Positions 38,822 to 48,336 of a DNA stretch of 64,000 nucleotides are shown here, one piece after another; the stretch's first letter is position 1; each line of letters opens with the position of its first letter. The notes beneath the pieces were generated by a model. That model was not told where the DNA came from, ran no database searches, and saw nothing but the letters and a program-made list of their open reading frames with translations. The stretch is from Phytomonas francai (lineage: Eukaryota; Euglenozoa; Kinetoplastea; Trypanosomatida; Trypanosomatidae). A program made the translations under genes and the position numbers. The stretch covers positions 566,682 through 630,681 of the forward strand of contig MJCC01000011.1 of NCBI GenBank assembly GCA_001766655.1, read 5' to 3'.

Positions 38822-41050
38822 ATGCGTCGAGGTACCATAGCTTCTCGTGGAGGCAAGGCCCATCGGGGTTGGAATCCAAGGAAAAGGACCCCTTCTGTAG
38901 CGTCTGTAGCGCCACTCATTGCTGCATCAGATGCGACGGAAATAATTGCGGATGAATCAGCAGAGTTTTTTGGCGACCTCACCGGTTTGAGGAGACCCCG
39001 CCGCGCCGCGCACTCAGCCCCAGACCTGGCCGCGGCTGCGGACCACGTTAACCCGCCCCCCACCCTCGCCATGCCTGGCGAAAGCATTCCGGTGCGGGCA
39101 GGTACCGTTGGCAGCGTGCAGACACAGGACAAGGTCTTGTGGCTCGAACTGGGTCTCTGCAAGGCGCTCGTGCGGGCTGTCTCACACCTGGGTTTTATTG
39201 CACCAACGCCAGTGCAGGCAGAGGCGATCCCGGTGGCCCTGAGTGGAGCCGACGTGTGCGCACGGGCCGTGACTGGGTCGGGCAAGACGGCCGCCTTCCT
39301 CCTGCCGATGTTGCATCTTCTCCTCACCCGGCCTCCGCAGAAGACCACCGCTCTCAGAAGCAAGCGGCGCTACGTCCGCGCGGTTGTGTTGCTGCCCACG
39401 CGGGAGTTAGGGACGCAGTGTGAGAGCATGATTAAGCAGCTCCTACAGTTCACGACAGGCGTGACCGTGGCGCTGGTCATTGGCGGGGTTGCGCCGTCCG
39501 CGCAGCAGGCCGCGCTCGATGCGGTGCCGGACGTCCTCATCGCCACACCCGGCCGTCTGGTTGACATCCTTCATAACAACACGAGCAAAAGTGGCGGTGA
39601 CTACCTCTCCGGTGTCGAGATGGTTGTTATTGATGAATGTGACAAGATGCTGACGGCGATCTTGCGGCCGCAGGTTGAGGACATACTGAAGAGGATACCC
39701 GAGGAGGGTCGGCAAGTACTCCTCTTTTCATCCACAATGACCGAGGAGGTGGACGCTTTCGCGAAGGAATACCTCTTCAAACCGCACAATGTCGATATTG
39801 GCCACGTCGCGCTCCAGTCTAAGCTGCACCAGCAATTCGTGCGTGTCCGGATTCTTGAGGCTGCCCCTCCCAGCAGCGACAAAATCGAGGATGGTGCTAC
39901 GGATGGAGAGCGAAAGAAGCGAATCCGGTCTAAGCGCCTACGGGAAGCTGAGCGTGAAGCGTTGGCGGTCAAAGGTGAGCCGACGCATCACTCTGAGGTG
40001 GAGCTGGAGCACGCGACAAAAACAAAGTCACGATATCTCGTTGCGATGTGCCAAAACTACTTCAAAGGGAAAACGATTATCTTCTGCCAGTATCGCTCTA
40101 CTTCGCACCGTTTAGCACTATTATTCAATCTGCTCGACCTGCCTGCAGTGGAAATTCAGGGTAACCAAACCCAAGATGAGCGTTTCGCTTCGTTGGAAAA
40201 GTTTTTATCGGGTTCCGTTCGCTACTTAATCACCACAGATGTGTCCTCTCGAGGACTCGACATTAGTGATGTGTCGACGGTCATCAATTTCGATCTACCA
40301 ACCACGCTTACCGCGTACATTCACCGTGTGGGTCGCACTGCACGTATTGGGGAAACAGGCACGGCTGTTTCACTCGTGGATGAGCGCCGTGATGCCGATG
40401 TCATGCGTAAAGTTTTGGCAGTGAGCGGGGCCGTCAATCGTCATCAGGTGTCTTCGGTTAAACGACGCGACATTCCCGAAGAGTTGTTAAAGAAGGCTGA
40501 AGAGGACATTGATCGTGTCTTCGTGGTCGTCCGCACACAACTGGCTGCGGAGCAGCTGGAGCAGCGCATCGCTGACGCAGAAAGGCGTTATGCAGGTGGG
40601 AGCAGCATCTTAGACAAGATAACTGCAAAGCCGAAGAAGGAGTGGTGCTTGAGTCGTGAGGAACGCAAACGGCGTGAGGAGGAGGCCTTCCGACAGCATG
40701 AGAAGGAGGCCGAGGTCACTATGAGGCAGTTCCAAGACGAGCTTACACAACTCGAGCGGGAGGAGTCGGGGCTGCTACGGGAGCAGAAGAAACGGAGACG
40801 TGTGGAGAGGGAGAAGGAGGCCTCCAAAAAGAATAGTGCTAGAGAAAAGGTACGCGCTTTACGCCAGAAGGGCGAGAAGCGAGTCCAGGCAGGTGTCGTT
40901 AAGAAACTCAAGCGCCGGAAATTGCGGGAGGCGGCAAGAGAGAAGCGTGCTGAGACACGCCCGAATAGGAAGCTTGATCGATCTAAGAGTCGCGACGGCA
41001 GAAAGCGTAATAAGAAATCTCGTCATACCAAAGGCATGAAGAAACATTAG
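38822..41050 (+). CDS. DEAD-box RNA helicase, DRS1/DDX27-like
   Basis: A 742-residue ATP-dependent RNA helicase probably working in 60S ribosomal subunit assembly in the nucleolus. The Q motif GFIAPTPVQAEAIP is near residue 122, motif I AVTGSGKT near 145, Ia LLPTRELG near 189, Ib TPGRLVD near 242, motif II DECD at 271-274, SAT equivalent FSSTM near 302, motif V TTDVSSRGLD near 474, and motif VI HRVGRTARIG near 501. The C-terminal extension, rich in Lys/Arg/Glu with an ILDKITAKPKKEW block, resembles DRS1/DDX27 (which have a KSRPKRTWF block). Motif II has Cys in place of the usual Ala, a substitution known from the UAP56/SUB2 subfamily. A T17 tract and AG lie about 110 bases before the ATG. N-terminal 90 residues are poorly conserved. 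Confidence 0.92.
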   Translation: MRRGTIASRGGKAHRGWNPRKRTPSVASVAPLIAASDATEIIADESAEFFGDLTGLRRPRRAAHSAPDLAAAADHVNPPPTLAMPGESIPVRAGTVGSVQTQDKVLWLELGLCKALVRAVSHLGFIAPTPVQAEAIPVALSGADVCARAVTGSGKTAAFLLPMLHLLLTRPPQKTTALRSKRRYVRAVVLLPTRELGTQCESMIKQLLQFTTGVTVALVIGGVAPSAQQAALDAVPDVLIATPGRLVDILHNNTSKSGGDYLSGVEMVVIDECDKMLTAILRPQVEDILKRIPEEGRQVLLFSSTMTEEVDAFAKEYLFKPHNVDIGHVALQSKLHQQFVRVRILEAAPPSSDKIEDGATDGERKKRIRSKRLREAEREALAVKGEPTHHSEVELEHATKTKSRYLVAMCQNYFKGKTIIFCQYRSTSHRLALLFNLLDLPAVEIQGNQTQDERFASLEKFLSGSVRYLITTDVSSRGLDISDVSTVINFDLPTTLTAYIHRVGRTARIGETGTAVSLVDERRDADVMRKVLAVSGAVNRHQVSSVKRRDIPEELLKKAEEDIDRVFVVVRTQLAAEQLEQRIADAERRYAGGSSILDKITAKPKKEWCLSREERKRREEEAFRQHEKEAEVTMRQFQDELTQLEREESGLLREQKKRRRVEREKEASKKNSAREKVRALRQKGEKRVQAGVVKKLKRRKLREAAREKRAETRPNRKLDRSKSRDGRKRNKKSRHTKGMKKH

Positions 41051-41191
41051 GGGAGCGCCCAGTTAATTTTAAATAAAAGGTATAATAACAATAGGCAGCA
41101 ATAAATCGTTACTACTACACCAATACAAAATTGTATTCTGCTTCTTATAATATTTCCGTTTAAGCACGTAATTCCGGCTTCCTTCCTTTCT

Positions 41192-41231
<40 letters not shown>

Positions 41232-41559
41232 GTGACCTATAAAAATGAAAATGGTAAGGGTGATATGCTTCCAAGGGAAGGACTAAACAAAATTTATTTA
41301 TTTACCCCTGCTAGTTATTAAACAATTGCCCCCTTTCTTTCACTTATGTTCTATTCTCTTTACTGTAACTTTCATCGAGATGCCCCTTTTGGAAGAACTG
41401 AAAGGAGCTAAATAAATACCCATACAATTTGCAAGAATTAAGTAGCAAAGGATTTTTTTATTCCGTATAGAGGTAATATTAAATATAGAAAAAAACTTAA
41501 GTTCCATTCTTCAACATCCTGCCAACAGAGATTATTTTCAGTAGCGGAGATAGTGCTTA
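41051..41559. other. Intergenic region
   Basis: Contains a compound (CA)n(TA)n run at 41191-41232. No gene seen. Confidence 0.65.
41191..41232. repeat. Compound (CA)n(TA)n microsatellite
   Basis: About 18 bases of CA repeat run directly into about 25 bases of TA repeat. Confidence 0.95.
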
Positions 41560-42513
41560 ATGCTTTCAGAAGCTACCAAGAATCAGGTTTTGGACAATTT
41601 GGCACCCGTGTGTGCTGGGGGTCTTGCCGGCCTATGTTCTACCTGTATCACTAACCCTTTAGATACTATTCGTGTAAGACTCTCATCTGGCAGTTCTGCT
41701 ACCGGGAAGACTCATAAAAGCCTCATCCGGACAACCAAAGAGCTCTTCGAAGAAGGCCTTCTCCATGCGTTCAGTCGTGGACTGGGTGCTAATATCATGG
41801 CTTCTATGCCATCTAATGCGATTTATTTACCAACCTACCACTTTTTAAAGAGAAAGATGGATGAATTTGGTGTGAACACTGAAATGCGGCCAATGATATG
41901 CGCCTGTGGCTCTGTGATAGTTACTAATTATACACTTGCTCCGCTTTTTTTACTTCGGACCCGCGTACAAGTGGACAGCAAGATTTCTATTCGCGCAGTC
42001 TTCATGGATGTATTACACCGTGAGGGTCCAAGGGGGTTTTACCGCGGCACACTCACCAATGTGTTGGGTCGTTTTGTCGAGGAGAGTGTCTTTTGGACTG
42101 TCTATGAGCTTTTGAAGCGTATCACGAACGAAGGAACTTTTACTGGACGCAACTTTGTCTGGGCCTCCGCAGCTATGCTGTCATTAACTGTAGTCGGCAA
42201 ACTTGCTGCGACGTGTGTCTCTTATCCATATAATGTCATCATGAATCACATGCGCACGGTCAACAAACTCACTGGTAAACACGACTACATCCATGTCGGT
42301 GCCACGATCCGGCACGTGTATCGCAATGATGGCTTTCTTGGTTTCTACAAGGGCCTCTCACCACAGTTAATGCGTAACCTTCTTAGTAAGGCAACACAAA
42401 TATACTCGTTTGAGCTACTAATGTTCTCATACGCGCAAATGCGAGTGTATCAGCAGTCTCCTAACATAGCAGAGATAGTTGCGACAGAGCCGCATGTTCT
42501 GGCGAAAGATTAA
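41560..42513 (+). CDS. Mitochondrial carrier family protein
   Basis: A 317-residue inner-membrane solute carrier with three carrier repeats. The first signature is intact (NPLDTIRVRL near residue 33). The second (LAPLFLLRTRV near 128) and third (SYPYNVIMNHM near 224) keep the Pro but have lost the acidic residue. Repeat-end glycine motifs are visible (GLLHAFSRGLG, GPRGFYRGTL, GFLGFYKGLS). The substrate cannot be read from these residues with confidence. The degenerate signatures suggest an unusual or uncertain transport mode, though relaxed signatures are not rare in this family. Trypanosomatids number these MCP proteins; I do not assign a number. Confidence 0.88.
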   Translation: MLSEATKNQVLDNLAPVCAGGLAGLCSTCITNPLDTIRVRLSSGSSATGKTHKSLIRTTKELFEEGLLHAFSRGLGANIMASMPSNAIYLPTYHFLKRKMDEFGVNTEMRPMICACGSVIVTNYTLAPLFLLRTRVQVDSKISIRAVFMDVLHREGPRGFYRGTLTNVLGRFVEESVFWTVYELLKRITNEGTFTGRNFVWASAAMLSLTVVGKLAATCVSYPYNVIMNHMRTVNKLTGKHDYIHVGATIRHVYRNDGFLGFYKGLSPQLMRNLLSKATQIYSFELLMFSYAQMRVYQQSPNIAEIVATEPHVLAKD

Positions 42514-43255
42514 TGATTTTTTTAATTGAAAAATCAAGCAAGCAGATTTTTATTCCATCAAAGGGCAATGCGTACCTGTGGATATGCACATCCACTCCTC
42601 TGGTATTGTGGCTGTTCATATAGTTGAGATTTTGTGTAAAAGCCAAGGTCTTATCGTTGTTAATCTCAGGCTAGACGTTTAATTGTGTTTGAAAATCTCT
42701 AACTTCATTCTTTAAGTTTGATGGAAATTAACTGGATGACGAATCCAGTGCCTCATTTTCCTTTTGCAGATCATTATAGTCATTTTTTACCTTTACCATA
42801 GACCCTAATTTCCCTTCATTTTTTTTTTTCCTTATGCTTATCGTAAATGAGTAAATATGATTATTAGTACACCCCTTCCCCTACACACAGATGCACAAAT
42901 AGCTGGACTTCAAGTTCTTTCCACTACTTATATCCAGATTTATAAAGACAGGTACACACTACTGATTAGTTACTTTAGTCTGGAGGGGCGTGTAAGTCTG
43001 CAAGACGTAATGCTTCCCTTGAGGAGGGGGGTGGGGGTGGGGGGAATGAATGTAAAGGATTTTTTATATCTTATAATGTGTTTAGACATTGTATAATTAC
43101 TAATATCACCCGGCGAATGTGTCATATTACTTCTTCATATTGTATAGACTTGACTTTTGTTCGTATTCCCTTTTCTTCTTCTATCTAGAAAGTTTTTGGT
43201 TAGAAAGGATTTCAGTACCGCCCACGCAATAGTATAGCCTTCATCGAGTTCTGTA
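42514..43255. other. Intergenic region
   Basis: Holds three closely spaced G-tracts at 43026-43044 (6, 5 and 6 G separated by single T), about 210 bases before the next ATG. A 79-residue frame at 42857-43096 runs through this G-tract and is probably chance. Confidence 0.6.
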
Positions 43256-45664
43256 ATGCCCTCCAAACAGCCAAAATCCAATCCTGTGGAAGACAACGAG
43301 GGCATCATCTCTTCTAGCAAGACGATCCTTCGTTTTGGGGCGCAGATATATGAGGAGTACCGCCGCACACCATTAGCCACCCGGAGTGATGGCCTGCAGC
43401 TCAGCCGCTTTGGCGACTACCTCCGCCACTTCGGCTTCTCCTTGGAGCTGGAGGCGGCCGCACTCAAAGGGGATTCGACGCAAGTGGGAAATACAAAGGC
43501 GCCGAAAGCCCAGACTACGGAGACCCTCCTTCCAGAGGGTCTCCCGTCAATCAACACCGTAGAGGTAGACGCTTATAGCACTCGTATGGCGTCTGAGATG
43601 CGTGAGAAACTGCCAACGATAGATCTGGGCGCGCTGGCAGCGTCCGTGAGCGCGCCCTACGAAAGTGTCTCATGGCGTCAGACCAAGGAGGAGTGTGAGC
43701 TGATGAAGGTTCGTTGTCTGTACCAATGGCTCTGCCAGTATTTTGAGATCTGCCTGCACGAGCCGGTTAACCTACAAGGGGCAGGTGAGAAGAGAGACGA
43801 TAGTGCCACTAAGGCGGGGGAAAGCTTTTCTTCTAGCGTACACGGCAAAGCGGCGGCAGGTCGCCCCAACAACAACCGCGCGGTAGCTGCATCTAGGACT
43901 AAAAATCAGAAGGCTGTAGTTGTAGAAGAGCCTGCACCACCACCGGATCCCATCGAGACAGCCTTGCGGACTCGCGTGGCCACCCCAAGAATGGTGGCTA
44001 TTATTTTCCAGCGCATGTTGCAGGCCACCAACGTGCCCTGTGAAGTAGTTGTGGGTTGGCTAAAGGGGCATGCCCCGGGAGAAGCCTTTGAGTGGACGTG
44101 GAACCGCGTACAGGTCGATGGAAGAGATTACCTGGTGGATATCGCCAGCTCCATCTATCGAGGGCCGCTGCGTGGCACTGGGGACTCTTTGAATCCTGCA
44201 GGTTTACTTTCAAAGGCTCAGGGGCCATCGGGGACCGCTGCCAATCCTAACACGGCTGGACAACCCAATAATGGAGGTAAGCGACAGCCTGAAAAGAGGG
44301 ACGTGTCGGTTGGCTCTACTAGCACCACCCCTTCCCTAATATCGCAAATAGAGCTACCGAACGTTTCTCTCGACAAAGCACCACGGCTGCTTCCAATACA
44401 ACATGTTGTCGACTTCTATTTCTTTACACGACCAGACCATTTCATTCACACACACTTCCCCCTGGACCCAAGGGATAGCCTTTTGGATAAGCCTCCAACT
44501 CGCATTGCTTGGGATGTGTCACCGCGTCTTGCGGAGAGTTATTTTCGCTACACTGGTGTGGGTTTACGTTCGCATTGCCGAAGCACCCTCTTGTCGTTTT
44601 GCACATCGCCATTTTACATTACTTTTCTTAACAAGGCACCCTCCACGACGGAGTTGTGTTGTGTGTTGTACCCAGGGACGTTGAAAGAGCTTCCAGAGGA
44701 CTTGAATGGTGCCCAGCCACTCGGCCCACAGTGGGTATGGAATCAACGCCAGGAGAGTACCTGCGAGGAGACATTCACGTTGATGGTGCCTCAAAGTGGC
44801 TTTTATTCTCTAGTCATTGGCGCACGGCTAATACGTGCTGATCCGTATGCTAGCACTGTGGTCAGTGCCGAAGAGTTTACACCACTGGTGCGATATCAAG
44901 CCAAAGTGAAGTTCATACCGTCTTCCATCCCTCTCTTACCGCGGCAGCATCTGTCTCCTGTTATCTGCCGCCTTATTTCGCCGCTCTCGCAGCAGCTTCA
45001 CGAGGGGAGCCACCATTTTGTCGTGATGCCCTCTTGCAGTAATGTGAATGCAGTGGCCGTGGTGGTGTGCCGTCCGGGAAGCCGGGAGACTGCCACCGCG
45101 GACACCCGGGAGGTGCAGAAGTTTCTGCGTTTTCTACCGGAGAGGGCGACCTATGAGGGGGATGTCGTGCTGCAGGCCGGTCATTTGGTGGAGTTGTGGG
45201 TGCTCTATGGCGGGCCGGATCGAAATGGCCAGAAATTCGAAGAGCGGGTCGCTTTGGCGCACGCTTCCGCTAATAGTCTTCTGTCGCCAGGTCAAAATGT
45301 ACAGGTCACCGCGCCTCGGTTGAAAGCTTCGTCAAGCTTCAAAAGAAAGCCAGTCCGAAAGGATGCCGCGACCGTCGAGGCCAGAATCGCTATCGAGGAA
45401 ACACGCTCTCTTGCCAGAAGCTTAGCTGAAGCGCATGTGTTCATACCCATGATCACCAATATTGAGGTAAGGCTCTTATTGTTCAAGGACGTAGGTACCA
45501 TAATTCAACCACAGCCCTCGGTAGAGGTGGAGCGCGTGGCGACCTGGCGACGATTGATGGGCATTACTTCAGAATTATATCAAGAATCCGTTAATCAACA
45601 GGAACGTTTGTCGCGTGTGGGTCTTGTGGGTAGCTACTTTAAGGGTAGTGTTGTAGCCAAATAA
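43256..45664 (+). CDS. KY/transglutaminase-like protein lacking catalytic Cys and His
   Basis: An 802-residue protein with a transglutaminase-like core resembling the kyphoscoliosis peptidase (KY) family. The core (about residues 230-300) reads RMVAIIFQRMLQATNVPCEV, VVGWLKG, FEWTWNRVQVDG and YLVDIASS; the KY-specific block VDFYFFTRPDHFIHTHFPLD follows at about 382-401. Aligning by eye to KY puts Pro244 at the catalytic Cys, Trp280 at the His, and Asp295 at the Asp. Two of the three triad residues are therefore missing, and it is probably not a peptidase or transglutaminase. The C-terminal 300 residues look like beta-rich repeats with no recognised name. In animals and fungi, KY-type and Cyk3-type proteins act in cytoskeletal or division scaffolds, so a scaffold role is inferred. 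The ATG at 43256 has an in-frame start supported by continuity. Confidence 0.78.
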   Translation: MPSKQPKSNPVEDNEGIISSSKTILRFGAQIYEEYRRTPLATRSDGLQLSRFGDYLRHFGFSLELEAAALKGDSTQVGNTKAPKAQTTETLLPEGLPSINTVEVDAYSTRMASEMREKLPTIDLGALAASVSAPYESVSWRQTKEECELMKVRCLYQWLCQYFEICLHEPVNLQGAGEKRDDSATKAGESFSSSVHGKAAAGRPNNNRAVAASRTKNQKAVVVEEPAPPPDPIETALRTRVATPRMVAIIFQRMLQATNVPCEVVVGWLKGHAPGEAFEWTWNRVQVDGRDYLVDIASSIYRGPLRGTGDSLNPAGLLSKAQGPSGTAANPNTAGQPNNGGKRQPEKRDVSVGSTSTTPSLISQIELPNVSLDKAPRLLPIQHVVDFYFFTRPDHFIHTHFPLDPRDSLLDKPPTRIAWDVSPRLAESYFRYTGVGLRSHCRSTLLSFCTSPFYITFLNKAPSTTELCCVLYPGTLKELPEDLNGAQPLGPQWVWNQRQESTCEETFTLMVPQSGFYSLVIGARLIRADPYASTVVSAEEFTPLVRYQAKVKFIPSSIPLLPRQHLSPVICRLISPLSQQLHEGSHHFVVMPSCSNVNAVAVVVCRPGSRETATADTREVQKFLRFLPERATYEGDVVLQAGHLVELWVLYGGPDRNGQKFEERVALAHASANSLLSPGQNVQVTAPRLKASSSFKRKPVRKDAATVEARIAIEETRSLARSLAEAHVFIPMITNIEVRLLLFKDVGTIIQPQPSVEVERVATWRRLMGITSELYQESVNQQERLSRVGLVGSYFKGSVVAK

Positions 45665-46087
45665 TACCACATATATATAAATATACTTGTGAACCATTTT
45701 TGTGGGCTTTGCTTTGCTCTCTTCGATTTCCCAGGATATGTTTGGATGTTTTTCTTGATTTGTGAGGAAGAGCGGTGTACCAAACTCATGTAAACTATTG
45801 AAAGCGGAGAGAACTCACACTGTAAACCGTGTGTTCATTCCGATAGAAAGTCATCACTTTTAGGATGCAACAATTCATACTTTAATGAATAGTAATAACT
45901 TTGCTCATTAATAACTTCCTGACACTAGTATTGCGTTGTGTACACGGGGCTAGCGTCTCTTTTTTTTTGTTTCTTTTAGATTCCCTCATCACACACACAC
46001 ACACACACACAGTAGTATATATATATATATATATACGTTTTTTTTTTTGAGTCTTGTAGATAAGGCTCTTTGGTCCTGTTGACTAGT
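45665..46087. other. Intergenic region
   Basis: Contains a (CA)n run (45990-46011) followed by GTAG and (TA)n (46015-46035), then a T-run and AG sites just before the FMO-like gene. Confidence 0.65.
45990..46035. repeat. Compound (CA)n(TA)n microsatellite
   Basis: A CA repeat, a five-base spacer and a TA repeat in the same order as at 41191-41232. Confidence 0.95.
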
Positions 46088-47803
46088 ATGCAGACGTGTG
46101 CAGTGATCGGGTGCGGCGCCGCCGGTATGGCGGCGACCGCAACGCTGCGCCAAAATGGGCTTTTAGTGACGTGTTTCGAAATCGCATCGGCCCCAGGAGG
46201 TATCTGGCTGAGCAATAGCCGTGATTCCTTTTCCTCAAGGGGTCTTATTTCACCCATTTACCCCACGATGCGCTGCGCGCTACCGAAGGACCTCATGGCT
46301 TTTAGCGATGTGAGATTTGATTATACTGTTCCACAGTTTCCGCACCATTCATCCGTGCAGCATTATCTAAATCAGTGCGCAGAGAGAAAAGGAATTCATG
46401 GCATGACGCGCTTCAATACTAAAGTTGAGTCCGCACGGTTTGATTATCGTGATGGCATGTGGAAACTGATTACGGTGAACATCAAGAATGGTGATGTGAT
46501 GGAGTATTCTTTCGATAAGCTGTGTGTGTGTACCGGCCAGGCCCATGAGCCTCGATATCCGGTTGGCCTCAGGGAGCTATTGTCCAACTACACACAAGCG
46601 GGCGGTGAGCTGCATCACGCCTCGCACGTCAAGGACTTTCGTTCGCTCAAAAACAAGCGCGTGGTTGTGCTCGGCGATGACGTGACCGCGTACGATTACT
46701 GCGTGGAGCTGAAGCGCTTTGGTGCCGATGTGTACCACAGTACATTGTTCAAAAGGCCTGAGGTCGCAGATTCCGTTGACGTGGACCCATCCGCGACACT
46801 TTATGATGCGTTTCAGGCCAACACCGCTGGGGAGGGTCCGAGAAGTAGAGAAGCTGGAATGAAAAAGAGCTTTTGGCGTCCATTTCTAAAGCCGGCAGCG
46901 GGCCCAACGCCACTAGCGAAAGGAACCGTTCGTGATGCAGCCACCTTGTTGAGCTTGTTGCTTCAGCGCGTCCCTGGGTGGCGCCATGACGTGCACAAAG
47001 CCAACGAATTACTGCAGAAGTGGATGCGGTATCGCAACGAACACATCGAGGCGATCCCGCGCACCGGGTACCCGCTGAAAACGGAAGACAGGGGCATTCT
47101 CCTAGCACCCGACCCTACCCGTCGGACGCGGCACGTGGAGGTTCTAGACGAGGCTGAGATGCACCGTCTGAGTCGACGTCCAGGGGCTCCTCCCGAGGAT
47201 GAGGGAATCTTTATTGAAGACGTCGATGTCGTCATCAGCGCTACAGGTTATAAGCAGCGCTTCCCATTTCTACACCCAAACCTGCGCTGCCAGTTGGAGA
47301 CCGATCGGAGTCGCCTACTCCCAGCCCCGGGTATGCGTGCAAACTCAGCCCAAGGCGTTGCGCATGATAAACGTGGTCTGTACTTGGGAACAATTTACGC
47401 AGCGCAGCCTTCACTCGCGTTCGTTGGCATTCAGAAGGAATTGCTTCCGCCTTTTATGATGTTTGAGATCCAATCACGGTTTATCGCTTACGCCTTCACG
47501 CAGCGATTCAGATTGCCTGCCACGCCAGCCGAGATGATCGCGGATGAGGAGAAGCTTCTCCTGCAGAACCCTCTTCTCGTGGACTTATACAATCCGCATG
47601 GTCTAGGACTGCATTCCGCCGCGTATTTTAACGTGCTTCAGAAGCAGCTGGGGATAAGCGCACAGGAGACGTATACAACAAAGATTTTTGAGCGGTATAA
47701 GTGGTTTGTAATCTCTGGTGGACTACGGGTATATCATAAATTCAGATCCATGGCACCGCTCAAGCGAAAGAAGCAGCATATTTTATTCAGCAACGCGATT
47801 TAA
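46088..47803 (+). CDS. Flavin-containing monooxygenase-like protein with broken NADPH motif
   Basis: A 571-residue FAD-dependent oxygenase relative. The frame opens through a TTG at 46070; the first ATG is at 46088 (MQTCAVIGCGAAGM). The FAD-binding Rossmann motif is intact (GCGAAG at residues 8-13), the ATGY motif is at 385-388, and the start of the second dinucleotide-binding motif is found near 192 as VVVLGDDVTAYDY. There the expected G-x-G-x-S-G has become Gly196-Asp-Asp-Val-Thr-Ala201, and the usual FxGxxxHSxxY signature before it is only partly kept (GGELHHASHVKDF). The NADPH site is therefore likely altered or lost, while FAD binding should remain. The C-terminus is extended by about 60 residues. 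It could be a degenerate FMO, an oxidase using another electron donor, or a related Baeyer-Villiger type enzyme. Confidence 0.85.
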   Translation: MQTCAVIGCGAAGMAATATLRQNGLLVTCFEIASAPGGIWLSNSRDSFSSRGLISPIYPTMRCALPKDLMAFSDVRFDYTVPQFPHHSSVQHYLNQCAERKGIHGMTRFNTKVESARFDYRDGMWKLITVNIKNGDVMEYSFDKLCVCTGQAHEPRYPVGLRELLSNYTQAGGELHHASHVKDFRSLKNKRVVVLGDDVTAYDYCVELKRFGADVYHSTLFKRPEVADSVDVDPSATLYDAFQANTAGEGPRSREAGMKKSFWRPFLKPAAGPTPLAKGTVRDAATLLSLLLQRVPGWRHDVHKANELLQKWMRYRNEHIEAIPRTGYPLKTEDRGILLAPDPTRRTRHVEVLDEAEMHRLSRRPGAPPEDEGIFIEDVDVVISATGYKQRFPFLHPNLRCQLETDRSRLLPAPGMRANSAQGVAHDKRGLYLGTIYAAQPSLAFVGIQKELLPPFMMFEIQSRFIAYAFTQRFRLPATPAEMIADEEKLLLQNPLLVDLYNPHGLGLHSAAYFNVLQKQLGISAQETYTTKIFERYKWFVISGGLRVYHKFRSMAPLKRKKQHILFSNAI

Positions 47804-48336
47804 TGTGTTGAGCTTTATATTTGACCTTCTTGGCACGTCATTCACAGTATTTAATATTATGATTATCGTTGTTGGTATTATTGCCGTGGTTGCAACTTGC
47901 TTGGCTTTACTGATTCCTGGTGTGGGCAGTGCGCAATGTTGGGGTATGGTGCAAGTACATCTGTGTAAATCCCTAAAGCCAAGGGAGTTAGCCCGCCAGG
48001 TTGGTTCTTCCTCAATCAATGAATTGAGCTACGTATCATGAACTTTCTTTTTGAAGGAGTGATACCCTTTACGTTTCTCAGTGCTCTCAGTTCTTTATCC
48101 AATGCTACGTATTCCATGGAAAATCTAAAGTCAATTAAACTCTTTTCATCCTAGCTCTTGTTCATTTTTTTTTTGCTTTTTTTATTTATTTGCGAAGCTG
48201 CTCTATTAGTTAACGTAGTCATCAGTATCCGATATTTTCTTTTTGGGGTTCGTTTTCTTCTTTTTCGCTTGAACCTCCTTTTATAAACTATTATTATCAT
48301 TCTAAGATATCCAACAAGGCGCCTGTATCGAGCGTA
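47804..48336. other. Intergenic region with possible small gene
   Basis: Contains a possible 60-residue membrane protein (47859-48041) and the acceptor region of HslU: T-rich tract at 48165-48190, AG at 48196-48197. Otherwise AT-rich spacer. Confidence 0.55.
47859..48041 (+). CDS. Possible small membrane protein, 60 residues
   Basis: An ATG-initiated frame starting with a strongly hydrophobic stretch (MIIVVGIIAVVATCLALLIP) ending in a polar C-terminus (NELSYVS). A pyrimidine-rich run and CACAG lie 12 bases before the ATG, resembling a splice acceptor. It starts 55 bases after the FMO-like stop. The open frame continues upstream into the end of that gene, which weakens the case. Function unknown. 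Confidence 0.28.
   Translation: MIIVVGIIAVVATCLALLIPGVGSAQCWGMVQVHLCKSLKPRELARQVGSSSINELSYVS

Noticed and set aside
42857..43096. 79-residue frame upstream of the KY-like gene
   Set aside because: It runs through a G-tract that gives RRGVGVGG and has no further support.
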